The notes under the pieces are model-generated. The model ran no database searches. It had not been told where the DNA came from and was given only the letters and a program-made list of their open reading frames with translations. This document shows, piece by piece, positions 27,178-36,306 of a DNA stretch of 64,000 nucleotides. Numbering within the stretch: the stretch's first letter is position 1; every line of letters starts with the position of its first letter. The translations under genes were made by a program, and so were the position numbers. Source of the stretch: Bailinhaonella thermotolerans (lineage in GTDB: Bacteria > Actinomycetota > Actinomycetes > Streptosporangiales > Streptosporangiaceae); assembly GCF_003594875.1 (NCBI RefSeq), contig NZ_QZEY01000011.1:186001-250000 (forward strand), in the 5' to 3' direction.

Positions 27178-27612
27178 CTACCTGAGTTCGGCGCCCCAGT
27201 CCTCCGGGGGGACGTCCCGGACGTGCCGGGTGAACTCCCACACGTGCCCCTCCGGGTCGCGGACGAGGTACTGCCGCAGCCCCCAGGGCTTGTCCACCGG
27301 CTCGTGCGCGGGCTCGGCCCCGGCCGCCACCGCCTGCTTGAAGTGGCGGTCCACGTCGTCGACGTACACGATCATCCGGGCGGACACGGGCCCGTCCCGG
27401 CCCGGCGGGGCCAGGCCGCCGCCCGCCGAGGAGAGCATCACCACGCCCCCGCCGGTGTCCAGGTCCACGTGGCCGACCACCCCGTCAGGGCGCGTCTGCC
27501 GCAGGGTCTCCCGGAACCCGAACACCCGGCACAGCCACTCCGCCGCCGCGGCCACGTCGTCGTACACGAGCTCCACCACGACACGCGGGAAGCCCCTCTC
27601 CGGGTCGTACAC
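27178..27612 (-). CDS. VOC-superfamily protein (glyoxalase/bleomycin-resistance fold), copy 1
   Basis: 144 residues, two beta-alpha-beta-beta-beta repeats. Visible features are RGFPRVVVELVYDDV, WLCRVFGF, GHVDLDTGGG with a metal-ligand-type His, IVYVDDVDRHF and GHVWEFTRHV. It is a paralogue of the VOC protein at 37345-37854; both share an RGFPRV head and a W-GLRQY segment. Function could be metal-dependent catalysis on an intermediate, or binding of the product for self-protection. GTG 27612. It follows the 95-residue orphan gene in the same direction. Confidence 0.85.
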   Translation of the reverse strand: MYDPERGFPRVVVELVYDDVAAAAEWLCRVFGFRETLRQTRPDGVVGHVDLDTGGGVVMLSSAGGGLAPPGRDGPVSARMIVYVDDVDRHFKQAVAAGAEPAHEPVDKPWGLRQYLVRDPEGHVWEFTRHVRDVPPEDWGAELR

Positions 27613-27675
27613 GACCGTCCTCCTCTCCGCCGGGCCCTCCGGCCCGCCTCCCGAATCCCCGGCCCGCTCGCCGGG

Positions 27676-27963
27676 TCACTCCCCGGCCAGCTCCCTGAGC
27701 ATGGCCCGGATGCGCGGCGTCTCCCCCAGCGCCCTGCGCAGCTCCGCGATGTCCTCGCGGTTGACGACCAGCGGATGCCGCTGGAACGAGCCGCCGGGGC
27801 TGTAGAAGCAGAACCGCAGGTGCTCCTCCCCGTCGTGCTCGCCTCCCTCCACCACGAGGAGCTGGAGCGCCGGCTCGTAGAACTCGTTCGGCGCCGTCGC
27901 CTCCTCGACGATCCGCCCGCTGCCCCACGAGTAGGCGAAGGGTCGTGGAACCTTCCTGGCCAC
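27676..27963 (-). CDS. unrecognised 95-residue protein
   Basis: Not recognised. GTG 27963 has a strong GGAGGA ribosome site, and codon bias fits the neighbours. The sequence has an aromatic N-terminal half (PFAYSWGSGRIVEE, HLRFCFYSPGG) and a helical, charged C-terminal half (REDIAELRRALGETPRI). No signal peptide or membrane segment. It lies between a VOC gene and the MFS exporter gene, all leftwards, so it is probably part of the cluster. Confidence 0.75.
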   Translation of the reverse strand: MARKVPRPFAYSWGSGRIVEEATAPNEFYEPALQLLVVEGGEHDGEEHLRFCFYSPGGSFQRHPLVVNREDIAELRRALGETPRIRAMLRELAGE

Positions 27964-28003
27964 TGGTCCTCCCTGTTCCGCCCGGTCGTCGCCGGTCGTC
28001 GCG

Positions 28004-29500
28004 TCAGGTCCGGCGCGGTTCCCCGCGCCCCGGTCTCTCCATGCCCCCGTACGGCCGGAGCAGCACCGCCGCGAGCAGCGCGGCGGCCAGCATCGCCCCC
28101 GCGCCCGCCCGCAGGGCCACGGCGTACCCGGCGGTCAGCGCGGCCGGGTCGTCGGCGCCGCCCGCGTGCCGTACCGCGACGGTCACCAGCACGGCCAGGC
28201 CCAGCGCGCCGCCGGCCTGGTAGACGGCGTTCTGCACGCCGGAGGCCAGGCCCGCGTCCGCCTCGGACACCCCGTGCAGGCAGGCGTTGCCCAGCATGGG
28301 GAACGTCAGGCCCGCCCCGAAGCCCACCACCAGCGAGCCCGGCAGCACGTCGGCGAGGTAGGAGCCCCCGGGCGACATCCCGGACAGCAGCAGCAGGCCG
28401 GCGCCGCCGATCGCGCAGCCGGCGGCCAGCGGCGGCCCGCATCCGAGCCGGGGCAGCAGCGCGGTCGCGAGCCCGCCGCCGGCCACGATCATGAGCCCGT
28501 ACGGCACGTAGGCCAGCCCCGTCCACAGCGGCGACCAGCCGAGCGCCTTCTGCATGTACAGCGTGAGCAGGAAGAACATGGCGAAGAAGGCGCTGGCGAA
28601 CAGGAGCGTGGCGGCCGTGCCGGTCATCCGCACCCGGTCGGTGAAGAACGCCGGGGGGACCAGCGGGTGCCGGGCCCGCCGTTCGACCGCGGCGAAGGCC
28701 GCCAGCAGCGCCAGGCCCGCCGCGAGCGGGACGACCACGGGCGCGGACCCCCACGGCAGCTCGGCCGCCCGCAGCAGGCCGTACACCAGCGCGACCATGC
28801 CGGCGGTGACGCAGAGCGCCCCGGCCACGTCGGCCCGCGGCCCGGCGCGCGCCCTGCCCGGCGCGGGCGGGGCGGGGGCGAGCACGTGCGCGGCGGTGAC
28901 CAGCCTCGGCACGGCGATCAGGACGAACGCCGCCACGGGCAGGTTGACCAGGAAGATCCAGCGCCAGGTGGTGAGGTCGTTGACCACCCCCGACACGACC
29001 ACGCCCAGCGTCCCGCCCACGGCCGACAACCCCGCCCAGATCCCGATCGCGGTCCCGCGCTCCCGGGCGTCCTCGAACAGCAGCGCGACCATCGCCAGGC
29101 CCGCGGGGGCGGCCAGCGCCTCGCCCGCGCCCTGCCCGAAGCGGCCCGCCACGAGCAGCCCCGCCGTGCCCGCGACCCCGCACACCAGCGAGGACGCCGC
29201 GAACAGCGCGACCCCGGCCAGGAACACGCGCCGCCGCCCGAGCAGGTCACCGAGCCGCCCGCCGAGCAGCAGCAACCCGCCCGCCGTCAGCGCGTAGGCG
29301 TTGACCACCCAGGCCAGCCCCGCCGGGTCGAACCGCAGCTCGCCCTGGATGCGCGGCAGCGCCACGTTCACCACCGTCAGGTCCAGCACGAAGACGAACT
29401 GGACCAGCGCCAGCACGGCCAGCGCCCGCCACCGCCGCGGATCGCCCGCCGCCCCGCCGGGCGCGGCGGGCCCGCTTCCGGGCCGCTCCCGCGCGCTCAC
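28004..29500 (-). CDS. MFS drug-efflux transporter, DHA2 (14-helix) type
   Basis: About 498 residues and at least 13 hydrophobic segments. The first reads LAVLALVQFVFVLDLTVVNVALP, with the D-T-VNVALP signature of DHA2 exporters. Motif A is GGRLGDLLGRRRVFLAG and motif C-like sequence lies in helix 5 (AVGGTLGVVVSGVV). It likely exports the product or gives self-resistance. The start is GTG 29500; no recognisable sequence lies upstream in this frame. It is divergent from the antiporter gene across 75 bp. Confidence 0.9.
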   Translation of the reverse strand: MSARERPGSGPAAPGGAAGDPRRWRALAVLALVQFVFVLDLTVVNVALPRIQGELRFDPAGLAWVVNAYALTAGGLLLLGGRLGDLLGRRRVFLAGVALFAASSLVCGVAGTAGLLVAGRFGQGAGEALAAPAGLAMVALLFEDARERGTAIGIWAGLSAVGGTLGVVVSGVVNDLTTWRWIFLVNLPVAAFVLIAVPRLVTAAHVLAPAPPAPGRARAGPRADVAGALCVTAGMVALVYGLLRAAELPWGSAPVVVPLAAGLALLAAFAAVERRARHPLVPPAFFTDRVRMTGTAATLLFASAFFAMFFLLTLYMQKALGWSPLWTGLAYVPYGLMIVAGGGLATALLPRLGCGPPLAAGCAIGGAGLLLLSGMSPGGSYLADVLPGSLVVGFGAGLTFPMLGNACLHGVSEADAGLASGVQNAVYQAGGALGLAVLVTVAVRHAGGADDPAALTAGYAVALRAGAGAMLAAALLAAVLLRPYGGMERPGRGEPRRT

Positions 29501-29575
29501 CGGCGCTCCCGGGGAGCCGGGCGCCTGACACGGGAGCGGACAGGGCGGTTGCCGGGACGGCCGGTGTCGGTTGTG

Positions 29576-30916
29576 ATGGCTGACATGAGCGCAGGACCCG
29601 CGCCCGTCCCGCCGATTCCGGCGGACACCTTGCTGATCTTCCTCGTGCAGTGCGGCACGCTCCTGCTCCTCGCCGTCGCGCTGGGGCGGCTGGCCGCCCG
29701 GGCGGGCCTGCCCCCGGTCATGGGCGAGCTGGCGGCGGGCGTGCTGGCCGGCCCGTCCCTGCTGGCCGTCGTCTGGCCCGGGGCGTGGGCGGCGCTGTTC
29801 CCCCCGGACCCGGCGCAGGCGCACCTGCTGGACGGCGTGGCGCAGCTCGCGACGCTGCTGCTGGTGGGCGCCACCGGGGCGCAGGTGGACCTGGGCCTGG
29901 TCCGCAGGCGCGGGCTCACCGCCGCCCGGGTCAGCGTGGCGGGGCTCGTCCTGCCGCTCGGGCTGGGCGTCGCCGCCGGGTTCTGGGTGCCCGCCACGCT
30001 CATGGGGCCCGCCGCCTCCCGCCCGGTGTTCGCGCTGTTCATCGGCGTGGCGATGTGCGTGAGCGCGATCCCGGTGATCGCCAAGATCCTGCTGGACATG
30101 CGCCTGCTGCACCGCGACATCGGGCAGCTCACGCTGATCGCGGGGATGATCGACGACGTCTGCGGCTGGCTCCTGCTGGCGGTGGTGTCGGCGCTGGCCA
30201 CCGCGCACGGGCAGAGCGTGCTCCTGCCCGTGGCCGCGCTGGCCGGGGTGCTGGCGGTCACGGCGCTCGCGCGGCCCGTCGTGGGGCGGGTCATGCGGGC
30301 CGCCGCCGCCTCGCCCGACCCCGGGCCGCCGATCGCCGCCGCCGTGACGATGCTGCTGCTCGCGGGCGCCGCCACCCACGCCCTCCGGCTGGAGGCCATC
30401 CTCGGGGCGTTCCTGTGCGGGGTCCTCATCCGGGCCTCGGGGATCGAGATGGCCCGGCTGGCGCCGCTCAACACGATGGTCAGGTCGGTGCTGGCCCCGC
30501 TGTTCTTCGCCACCGCCGGGCTGCGCATGGACCTGACGGGCCTGGCCGACCCGCGCCTGCTGCTCACGGCCCTGGCGCTGCTCGCCGTGGCCGTGGCCGG
30601 CAAGTTCGCCGGGGCGTGGCTCGGCGCGCTCTCCAGCCGGCTGTCCGGCTGGGAGGCGCTGGCCCTGGGCGCGGGCATGAACGCCCGGGGGATCGTCCAG
30701 ATCATCATCGCCATGGCGGGTCTCCGTCTCGGCGTGCTCGGCACCGAGGCCTACACGGTCATCGTGCTCGTCGCCATGGCGACCTCGCTCATGGCCCCGC
30801 CGATCCTGCGGCTGGCCATGCCCCACGTCGAGCACACGGACGAGGAGCGGCGGCGTGAGCGCGAGCACCTGAGCGCCTTCGGGCACGTCGGCGAGGGGGA
30901 CGAGACCCGCCGCTGA
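29576..30916 (+). CDS. cation:proton antiporter, CPA2 family
   Basis: About 446 residues and about 12 membrane segments. Typical CPA2 features are GLPPVMGELAAGVLAGPSLL, AMCVSAIPVIAKIL, MIDDVCGWLLLAVV with the paired Asp, and GAGMNARGIVQIIIAMAGL near the end. It should exchange Na+ or K+ for protons, perhaps adjusting ion balance during export. ATG 29576 (ATG 29585 also possible). It converges with the halogenase-like gene with 18 bp between. Confidence 0.9.
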   Translation: MADMSAGPAPVPPIPADTLLIFLVQCGTLLLLAVALGRLAARAGLPPVMGELAAGVLAGPSLLAVVWPGAWAALFPPDPAQAHLLDGVAQLATLLLVGATGAQVDLGLVRRRGLTAARVSVAGLVLPLGLGVAAGFWVPATLMGPAASRPVFALFIGVAMCVSAIPVIAKILLDMRLLHRDIGQLTLIAGMIDDVCGWLLLAVVSALATAHGQSVLLPVAALAGVLAVTALARPVVGRVMRAAAASPDPGPPIAAAVTMLLLAGAATHALRLEAILGAFLCGVLIRASGIEMARLAPLNTMVRSVLAPLFFATAGLRMDLTGLADPRLLLTALALLAVAVAGKFAGAWLGALSSRLSGWEALALGAGMNARGIVQIIIAMAGLRLGVLGTEAYTVIVLVAMATSLMAPPILRLAMPHVEHTDEERRREREHLSAFGHVGEGDETRR

Positions 30917-30934
30917 GCCCGGCGGCGGCGGGCG

Positions 30935-32167
30935 TCAGCGGTACACCAGGATCTCCTTCACGATCGCCAGGTCCTCGTCGTCGCCCGCCAGGCCGGAGAC
31001 GAGCTTGACGAAGTCGAACTCGGGGTACCGCTGCCTCTCCGGGTCGATGATCTCCTGCGCGCCCCGGTAGTACTCCGACCTGGTCTTCGTCTGGTCGTAG
31101 AAGAACCTGACGAACTCCAGGATCACGTTGAGGAAGGCGCGGCAGTTGTCCTCGTACGCCCGCAGGGCCGCGGCCTCCCTCGCGGGATCGGACAGCGCCT
31201 CGTTGAGGGCCTTGGCCAGCACCCTGGCCCCGCGCACCGCCAGCGTCACGCCGGTGGACAGCAGCGGGTCGATGAACGCCGAGGCGTCGCCGACCAGCGC
31301 CCAGCCGGGCCCCTGGAAGCTGCGGCACTGGTAGGACCAGTCCCGGGCCGTGCGGTAGGCCGTGACCAGCGTGGACCCGTCCATCATCGGCTTGACCAGC
31401 TTCGACTCCTCGAGCTGGGTCTCGAAGAGCTTCTCGGCGGACAGCCCGGAGTTGGTCAGCAGCTCGCTGGAGGTGACGTAGCCGATGCTGGTGGTGTCCT
31501 GGCCCAGCGGGATGAACCACAGCCACCCCGTCGGCAGCGCCTCCACCAGCGTGTGGCCCGCGCGTTCCCCGTCGAACCTGCGGCAGCCCTGCCAGTAGCC
31601 CCAGATCGCGATGTTGCGCAGGTCCTCGTGCCAGTCCACCAGGTCGAAGTGGCGGCCGAGCCAGCGCTGCTGGCCCGTGGCGTCCACGGTGAACCTGGCC
31701 CGCGCCTCCTCCAGCTCGCCCCGGCCCCGGACCTGGTAGCGGACGCCGGCGACGCGGTCGCCGTCGAACAGGGCGTCCTTGACCGTCGCGTCCTCGACGA
31801 CGTGGACGCCCAGCTCGCGCGCCCGGCCCACGAGCATGGCGTCGAACTCGGCCCGCCGCACCTGGTGCACGAACTCGTACGGCCCGGCCTGCCGGAAGGT
31901 GAAGCCCCATTTCTCGGCGTCGGCGCCCCAGAGCACGTCGGCGCCGTACTTGCGGGGGAAGCCCATCTGCTCCAGCCGCTCGCGCACCCCGAGCCGGTCC
32001 AGCGTCGGCCAGACCCCGCTGATCAGCGACTCTCCGATGTGATAGCGGGGGTGCTTGTCACGGTCCAGGAGCAGGACCCGGCGCCCGTCCATGGCGAGCA
32101 GCCCGGCCGTGCACGAGCCCGCGGGCCCGGCGCCGACCACGATCACGTCGAACTGCTGCTGGTTCAT
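30935..32167 (-). CDS. flavin-dependent halogenase-like monooxygenase
   Basis: 410 residues. FAD motif VIVVGAGPAGSCTAGLL, then HPRYHIGESL and MGFPRKYGAD, where Lys73 fits the position of the halogenase catalytic Lys. The halogenase signature GWxWxIP appears as GWLWFIPLG (residues 214-222), with VGDASAFIDPLLSTG further on. This points to the phenol/pyrrole-type halogenases acting on aromatic or carrier-bound substrates. A non-halogenating oxygenase cannot be excluded. No flavin reductase is visible nearby. Its ATG overlaps the stop of the GMC gene (ATGA). Confidence 0.85.
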   Translation of the reverse strand: MNQQQFDVIVVGAGPAGSCTAGLLAMDGRRVLLLDRDKHPRYHIGESLISGVWPTLDRLGVRERLEQMGFPRKYGADVLWGADAEKWGFTFRQAGPYEFVHQVRRAEFDAMLVGRARELGVHVVEDATVKDALFDGDRVAGVRYQVRGRGELEEARARFTVDATGQQRWLGRHFDLVDWHEDLRNIAIWGYWQGCRRFDGERAGHTLVEALPTGWLWFIPLGQDTTSIGYVTSSELLTNSGLSAEKLFETQLEESKLVKPMMDGSTLVTAYRTARDWSYQCRSFQGPGWALVGDASAFIDPLLSTGVTLAVRGARVLAKALNEALSDPAREAAALRAYEDNCRAFLNVILEFVRFFYDQTKTRSEYYRGAQEIIDPERQRYPEFDFVKLVSGLAGDDEDLAIVKEILVYR

Positions 32168-33744
32168 CCTTGGGGTCTCCGTTCTCCGGCGATCTTCTCG
32201 GCGAGGCGTTCGGCGATCATCACGGTCGTCAGGTGGGTGGGGGTCGAGGGGATGAGCGGCATGATCGAGGCGTCGGCGACGCGCAGCCCGGTCACGCCCC
32301 GCACGCGGCCCTCGGCGTCCACCACCGCCCGGGGGTCGCCGTCGGGGCCCATCGCGCAGGTGCCGACGGGGTGGAAGTACGGCATGGCCGAGGCCGCCAG
32401 CCACGCGTCCAGCTCCGCGTCGCCGTACTCGGTCACGGGCCGCCCCTTCTCCAGGCTCAGCGGCGCGTCCATGAGCCCGGCCAGCGGCGCGGCCCGGGCC
32501 AGCTCGGCCGCGTGCCGGACGCCGGCGCGCAGCCGCTCGCGGTCCCGGGGGTCGGCCAGCATGCGGAACTCCACGACCGGGTCGGCCTCCGGGTCGGCCC
32601 CCGCCAGCCGCACCGAGCCGCCCTCGGACGCCGGCGCCGACAGGGCCACCATGAGCCCCCCGGCGCGCACGTCCATCGGCGTGCGGTCCAGCGGCAGCGC
32701 CTCCAGGTCGTCGTACGGCTCGCGCCCGCCGCCCTGGAACGTTCCCGCCCCGGCCGCGCCGGAGGAGAAGCGCAGGACGCAGTGGCCGGGCAGCACGTCC
32801 GCCGACGGCGCCCAGGCGTGGGACCGCAGCGGGAAGGTGAGCCAGACCATCGGGTGGTCGCGCAGCCGCCGCCCCACGCCGGGGAGGTCCGCGGCGACGG
32901 CGATGCCGTGCCGGGCCAGCTCGCCGGCGGGGCCGATCCCGGAGCGCATGAGGATGGCCGGGGAGTGGAACGCCCCGGCGCACAGGACCACCTCGCCGGC
33001 CTCCGCCAGGCGCGGCCCGTCCGGGGTCAGCAGCTCGACGCCGACCGCCCGGCCGCGCTCCAGCACCACCCGGGACACCCGCGTGTCCCCCAGAACGCGG
33101 AGGTTGGGCCGGTCCCGCGCGGGCTCCAGGTAGGCGTCGTTGGTGGTGACCCGGCCCTGGGGGCCGCGGTGCCAGGCGCCCGGCGCCAGGCCGGTGTGGC
33201 CGGGCGCGTTGAGGTCGGCGTGCTCGGGGTGGCCCAGCGCGGCCGCCGCCCCGGCCAGGCCCCCGCTCACCGCCCCCCACTCCGCCCGGGGCACCCGGCC
33301 GACCGGGATGGGCCCGTCCGCGCCGTGGTACGGCTCGCCGGGGAAGTCCAGGTCCCGCTCGATCCGGATGAAGTACGGGAGCACGTCGGCCCAGCCCCAG
33401 CCTTCGCAGCCGGCCGCCGCCCACGCCTCGAAGTCGGCGGGCCTGCCCCGCACGGCGCCCTGGCCGTTGATCGCCGAGGTGCCGCCCACGCCCCTGCCGG
33501 CCAGGACCGTGTCCGGCTCCTGCGCGTCGGTGACCCGGCCGCGCAGCCCCGGCCAGTGGTAGCGGCCCAGCGCCAGGACCATGGCGAAGTTCGGGCCCCG
33601 GACGGCCTCCGGGGTCTCGGCCGAGCGGTAGTCGGGCCCGGCCTCCACGAGCAGGACGCTCCGTCCCGGATCCTCCGACAGGCGGGCGGCCAGCGGGGCG
33701 CCGGCCGAGCCCGCTCCGACGATCACGATGTCGTACGCGGCCAC
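32164..33744 (-). CDS. GMC-family FAD oxidoreductase, second copy
   Basis: 526 residues. FAD motif IVIVGAGSAGAPLAARLSED, GMC signatures GRGVGGTSAINGQGAVRG and GIGPAGELARHGI, and the active-site segment YFHPVGTCAMG. Clear paralogue of the 11372-12862 protein but nearer full family length. Start GTG 33744. It is followed without a gap by the halogenase-like gene, and lies after the aminotransferase gene (42-bp gap) in one leftward operon. An alcohol oxidation making an aldehyde for the aminotransferase is a reasonable guess. Confidence 0.9.
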   Translation of the reverse strand: MAAYDIVIVGAGSAGAPLAARLSEDPGRSVLLVEAGPDYRSAETPEAVRGPNFAMVLALGRYHWPGLRGRVTDAQEPDTVLAGRGVGGTSAINGQGAVRGRPADFEAWAAAGCEGWGWADVLPYFIRIERDLDFPGEPYHGADGPIPVGRVPRAEWGAVSGGLAGAAAALGHPEHADLNAPGHTGLAPGAWHRGPQGRVTTNDAYLEPARDRPNLRVLGDTRVSRVVLERGRAVGVELLTPDGPRLAEAGEVVLCAGAFHSPAILMRSGIGPAGELARHGIAVAADLPGVGRRLRDHPMVWLTFPLRSHAWAPSADVLPGHCVLRFSSGAAGAGTFQGGGREPYDDLEALPLDRTPMDVRAGGLMVALSAPASEGGSVRLAGADPEADPVVEFRMLADPRDRERLRAGVRHAAELARAAPLAGLMDAPLSLEKGRPVTEYGDAELDAWLAASAMPYFHPVGTCAMGPDGDPRAVVDAEGRVRGVTGLRVADASIMPLIPSTPTHLTTVMIAERLAEKIAGERRPQG

Positions 33745-33786
33745 GGTGACCTCATCAGCGGTCGGGCCCGCCGGGGCGGGCGCGGG

Positions 33787-35181
33787 TCATCTCCGGCCGC
33801 TCGCGCTCGGGGGCCGGAGCCTTGCGGGGTCGACGTCCCCGTCACGGAACCCCCGCAGGACGGCGGCGACCACGGCGACGATCTCGTCGGCGTCGTCGTC
33901 CGGCAGGGTGTACGGCGGGACCAGCATGAGGATGGCCGGGGTGTAGTCGATGAGCACCCCGCGCCGTTCGCACTCGGCCTGCAGGTGGCGCTTGCGGTTC
34001 AGGTTCGCCATCAGGTCCGGCGGGTCGTCCAGGTCGATCGCGACGTACGCGCCGAGCGCCCGCACTCCGCGCACCAGGGGCAGGTCCTTGAGCTCGCGGG
34101 CCAGCTCGGCGGCGAGCCGTTCCCCCATGCGGGTCCCCCGCTCGCGCGCGCCCTCGCCGTCGAGCGCCCGCAGCGTCGCCAGCCCGGCGGCGCACGCGAT
34201 GGGGTGGGCGTCGGTGGACGAGGAGTGGGCGAAGTACGCCCCCGGACGGTCGAAGGCGGCGTAGACCCGGTCGGTGGCCAGCACCGCGCCGAGCGCGGCG
34301 TACCCGGCGGTGAGGGTCTTGGACAGGCACATGACGTCGGGGACGACGCCGGCGAGCTCGGCGGCGAACATCGGGCCCATCCGGCCGAGGCCGGTGAACA
34401 CCTCGTCGTAGATCAGCAGGATGCCGTGCCGGTCGCACAGCTCGCGAGCGCGACGCAGGTAGGCGGCGGGCAGGGGGTGGCCGCTGAAGCCGTGCACCGG
34501 CTCGGCCACGAGCGCCGCGACCCGCTCGGGGCCCAGCTCGCCGATCTTGGCCTCCAGCGCCGCGGCGTCGCCCGGCGGCACGTGGTGGAAGCCCGGGGGC
34601 ATCGGCCCGAACTGCTCGTGCAGCATCGGCCAGCCGCCCGCGGCCATCGTCATCAGCGTGCTGCCGTGGTAGGCCCCGTGCAGCGCGATGATCTCCACGC
34701 CCATCGGCCGCCCGGAGTTGGCCTGGAACCGGCGCGCCATGAGCAGCGCCGACTCCACCGCCGAGCTGCCCGTGTGCGTGAACCTGACCCGGGTCAGCGG
34801 GGGCGGCGCGGCCGCGGCGAGGGCCGCGGCGTACTCGACGATCACCGGGGCGGGCCGTTCGTACCGCATGGTGCACACGAACGGCAGCTCCAGCGCCTGC
34901 CGGTGCATCGCCTCGGCGATGTCCCGGCGGCTGTACCCTAGGATCACGTTGGCGATCCCGGACCGGGCGTCGAGGTAGGCTCTGCCCGCGCGGTCGAAGA
35001 CCCGGCATCCCTCCCCCCGCACGAGCATCTCCCGGGGACCTGCGGCGCCGAGCACGTAGCTCATGTGGGCCGAGCCGTGCCACAGCGGATGCGTGGCGGC
35101 GTCCCATCCGTCCGCGTCCGTCGCCTTCGCGGTCCGTGCCTGCGCGTCGCCTGCCTCTGCGTTGCGTGCCTCGCGGGCCAT
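33787..35181 (-). CDS. class III PLP aminotransferase
   Basis: 464 residues. Class III features are THTGSSAVESALLMARRFQ, the PLP-stacking segment IALHGAYHGSTL, YDEVFTGLGRMG and the Schiff-base Lys in LSKTLTAGYAALGAV. It should move an amino group onto a ketone or aldehyde, or run in reverse. The substrate is unknown. The first 25 residues are low complexity (ARNAEAGDAQARTAKA). ATG 35181. First gene of the aminotransferase-GMC-halogenase operon; divergent from the methyltransferase at 35320. Confidence 0.9.
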   Translation of the reverse strand: MAREARNAEAGDAQARTAKATDADGWDAATHPLWHGSAHMSYVLGAAGPREMLVRGEGCRVFDRAGRAYLDARSGIANVILGYSRRDIAEAMHRQALELPFVCTMRYERPAPVIVEYAAALAAAAPPPLTRVRFTHTGSSAVESALLMARRFQANSGRPMGVEIIALHGAYHGSTLMTMAAGGWPMLHEQFGPMPPGFHHVPPGDAAALEAKIGELGPERVAALVAEPVHGFSGHPLPAAYLRRARELCDRHGILLIYDEVFTGLGRMGPMFAAELAGVVPDVMCLSKTLTAGYAALGAVLATDRVYAAFDRPGAYFAHSSSTDAHPIACAAGLATLRALDGEGARERGTRMGERLAAELARELKDLPLVRGVRALGAYVAIDLDDPPDLMANLNRKRHLQAECERRGVLIDYTPAILMLVPPYTLPDDDADEIVAVVAAVLRGFRDGDVDPARLRPPSASGRR

Positions 35182-35319
35182 AGGCGACGAATCTCACGAA
35201 GACGCGGCAGCGTCAAGGACGGCGGCGAAGCCGGTCGGTGACAATCCGTGGCCGCGAGGACACATCCCGGCACGGCCGGGGCGCGTGACGGCGGCCCCAC
35301 GCCTTGTTACCGTCGCGGC

Positions 35320-36306
35320 ATGGGTCCTCTCTGGCGCGCCGCCGACCTGGTCACCCCGATGGCGATCCGGGTCGCGGCCACCTTGCGCGTCGCCGACCAC
35401 ATCGCCGCCGGGGCCGTCTCGGACGACGACCTCGCCAAGCGCACCGGCGCCGACCCCGACGCGCTGCGCCGGGTGATGAGCCACCTGGTGTCCGCCGGCG
35501 TCTTCACCCGCTCCCCCGGCGGCGCGTACGGCCTGGGCGAGCTGGGCGAGGAGCTCCGGGGCCCGGCGCGGGACTGGCTCGACATCGAGGGCGCGGTGGG
35601 CCGGGCCGACCTGTCGTTCGTGCGCCTGCTCGACTCGGTGCGCACCGGCGGGCCCGCCTACCCGCTGCTGTACGGCGCCGGCTACTGGGAGGACCTGGAC
35701 CGCGACCCCGGCCTGTCGGAGTCGTTCGACCGGCTCATGGGCGACCACCCCGCCGTCGGCGACGTCATCGCGGGCCACGACTGGACGGCCGTGCGGCGGG
35801 TGGCCGACGTCGGCGGGGGCAACGGCGTCCTGCTCGCCCGCCTGCTCGGCGCCCACCCGCACCTGGCCGGCATGCTGGTCGAGCGGCCGGGGCCGGCGGA
35901 GGCGGCCGTGACGGTCCTGGAGCCGGTGCGGGACCGGGCGGAGATCCACCCGGGCGACTTCTTCGGCCCGCTGCCCCGCGGCGCCGACGTCTACCTGCTC
36001 TCCCGCGTGATCGGCGACTGGGACGACGAGCGCGCGACCGCCGTCCTGCGGCGCTGCGCCGAGGCGGCGCGGGACGCCGGCGAGTCCGGCCGGGTGCTCG
36101 TGCTGGAGGAGGGCGACCTCACGGGCCCGCACGACGGCGAGGGCTCGGAGATGGACCTGCGCATGCTCGTCTACTGCGCCGGCCGCGACCGCGGGCTGGA
36201 CGACGTGCTGCGGCTGGCGTCCGCCGCGGGACTCGACGCCGGCCCGGTCCGCGTCGGCCGGTGCTCCACTCTCGTCACTCTGATCCCGCGCCCCGGCCGG
36301 CCCTGA
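35320..36306 (+). CDS. SAM methyltransferase, plant-type O-MT fold, catalytic His missing
   Basis: 328 residues. Dimerization/winged-helix domain (VADHIAAGAVSDDDLAKRTG), then motif I RRVADVGGGNGVLLARLL. The LKxVLHxWxDE segment reads LSRVIGDWDDE, so the catalytic His is Gly232. It is the third member of this fold in the cluster with that loss. Start ATG 35320 (MGPLWRAADL). The adjacent 36307-36539 spacer is AT-rich and ends the unit. Confidence 0.85.
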   Translation: MGPLWRAADLVTPMAIRVAATLRVADHIAAGAVSDDDLAKRTGADPDALRRVMSHLVSAGVFTRSPGGAYGLGELGEELRGPARDWLDIEGAVGRADLSFVRLLDSVRTGGPAYPLLYGAGYWEDLDRDPGLSESFDRLMGDHPAVGDVIAGHDWTAVRRVADVGGGNGVLLARLLGAHPHLAGMLVERPGPAEAAVTVLEPVRDRAEIHPGDFFGPLPRGADVYLLSRVIGDWDDERATAVLRRCAEAARDAGESGRVLVLEEGDLTGPHDGEGSEMDLRMLVYCAGRDRGLDDVLRLASAAGLDAGPVRVGRCSTLVTLIPRPGRP

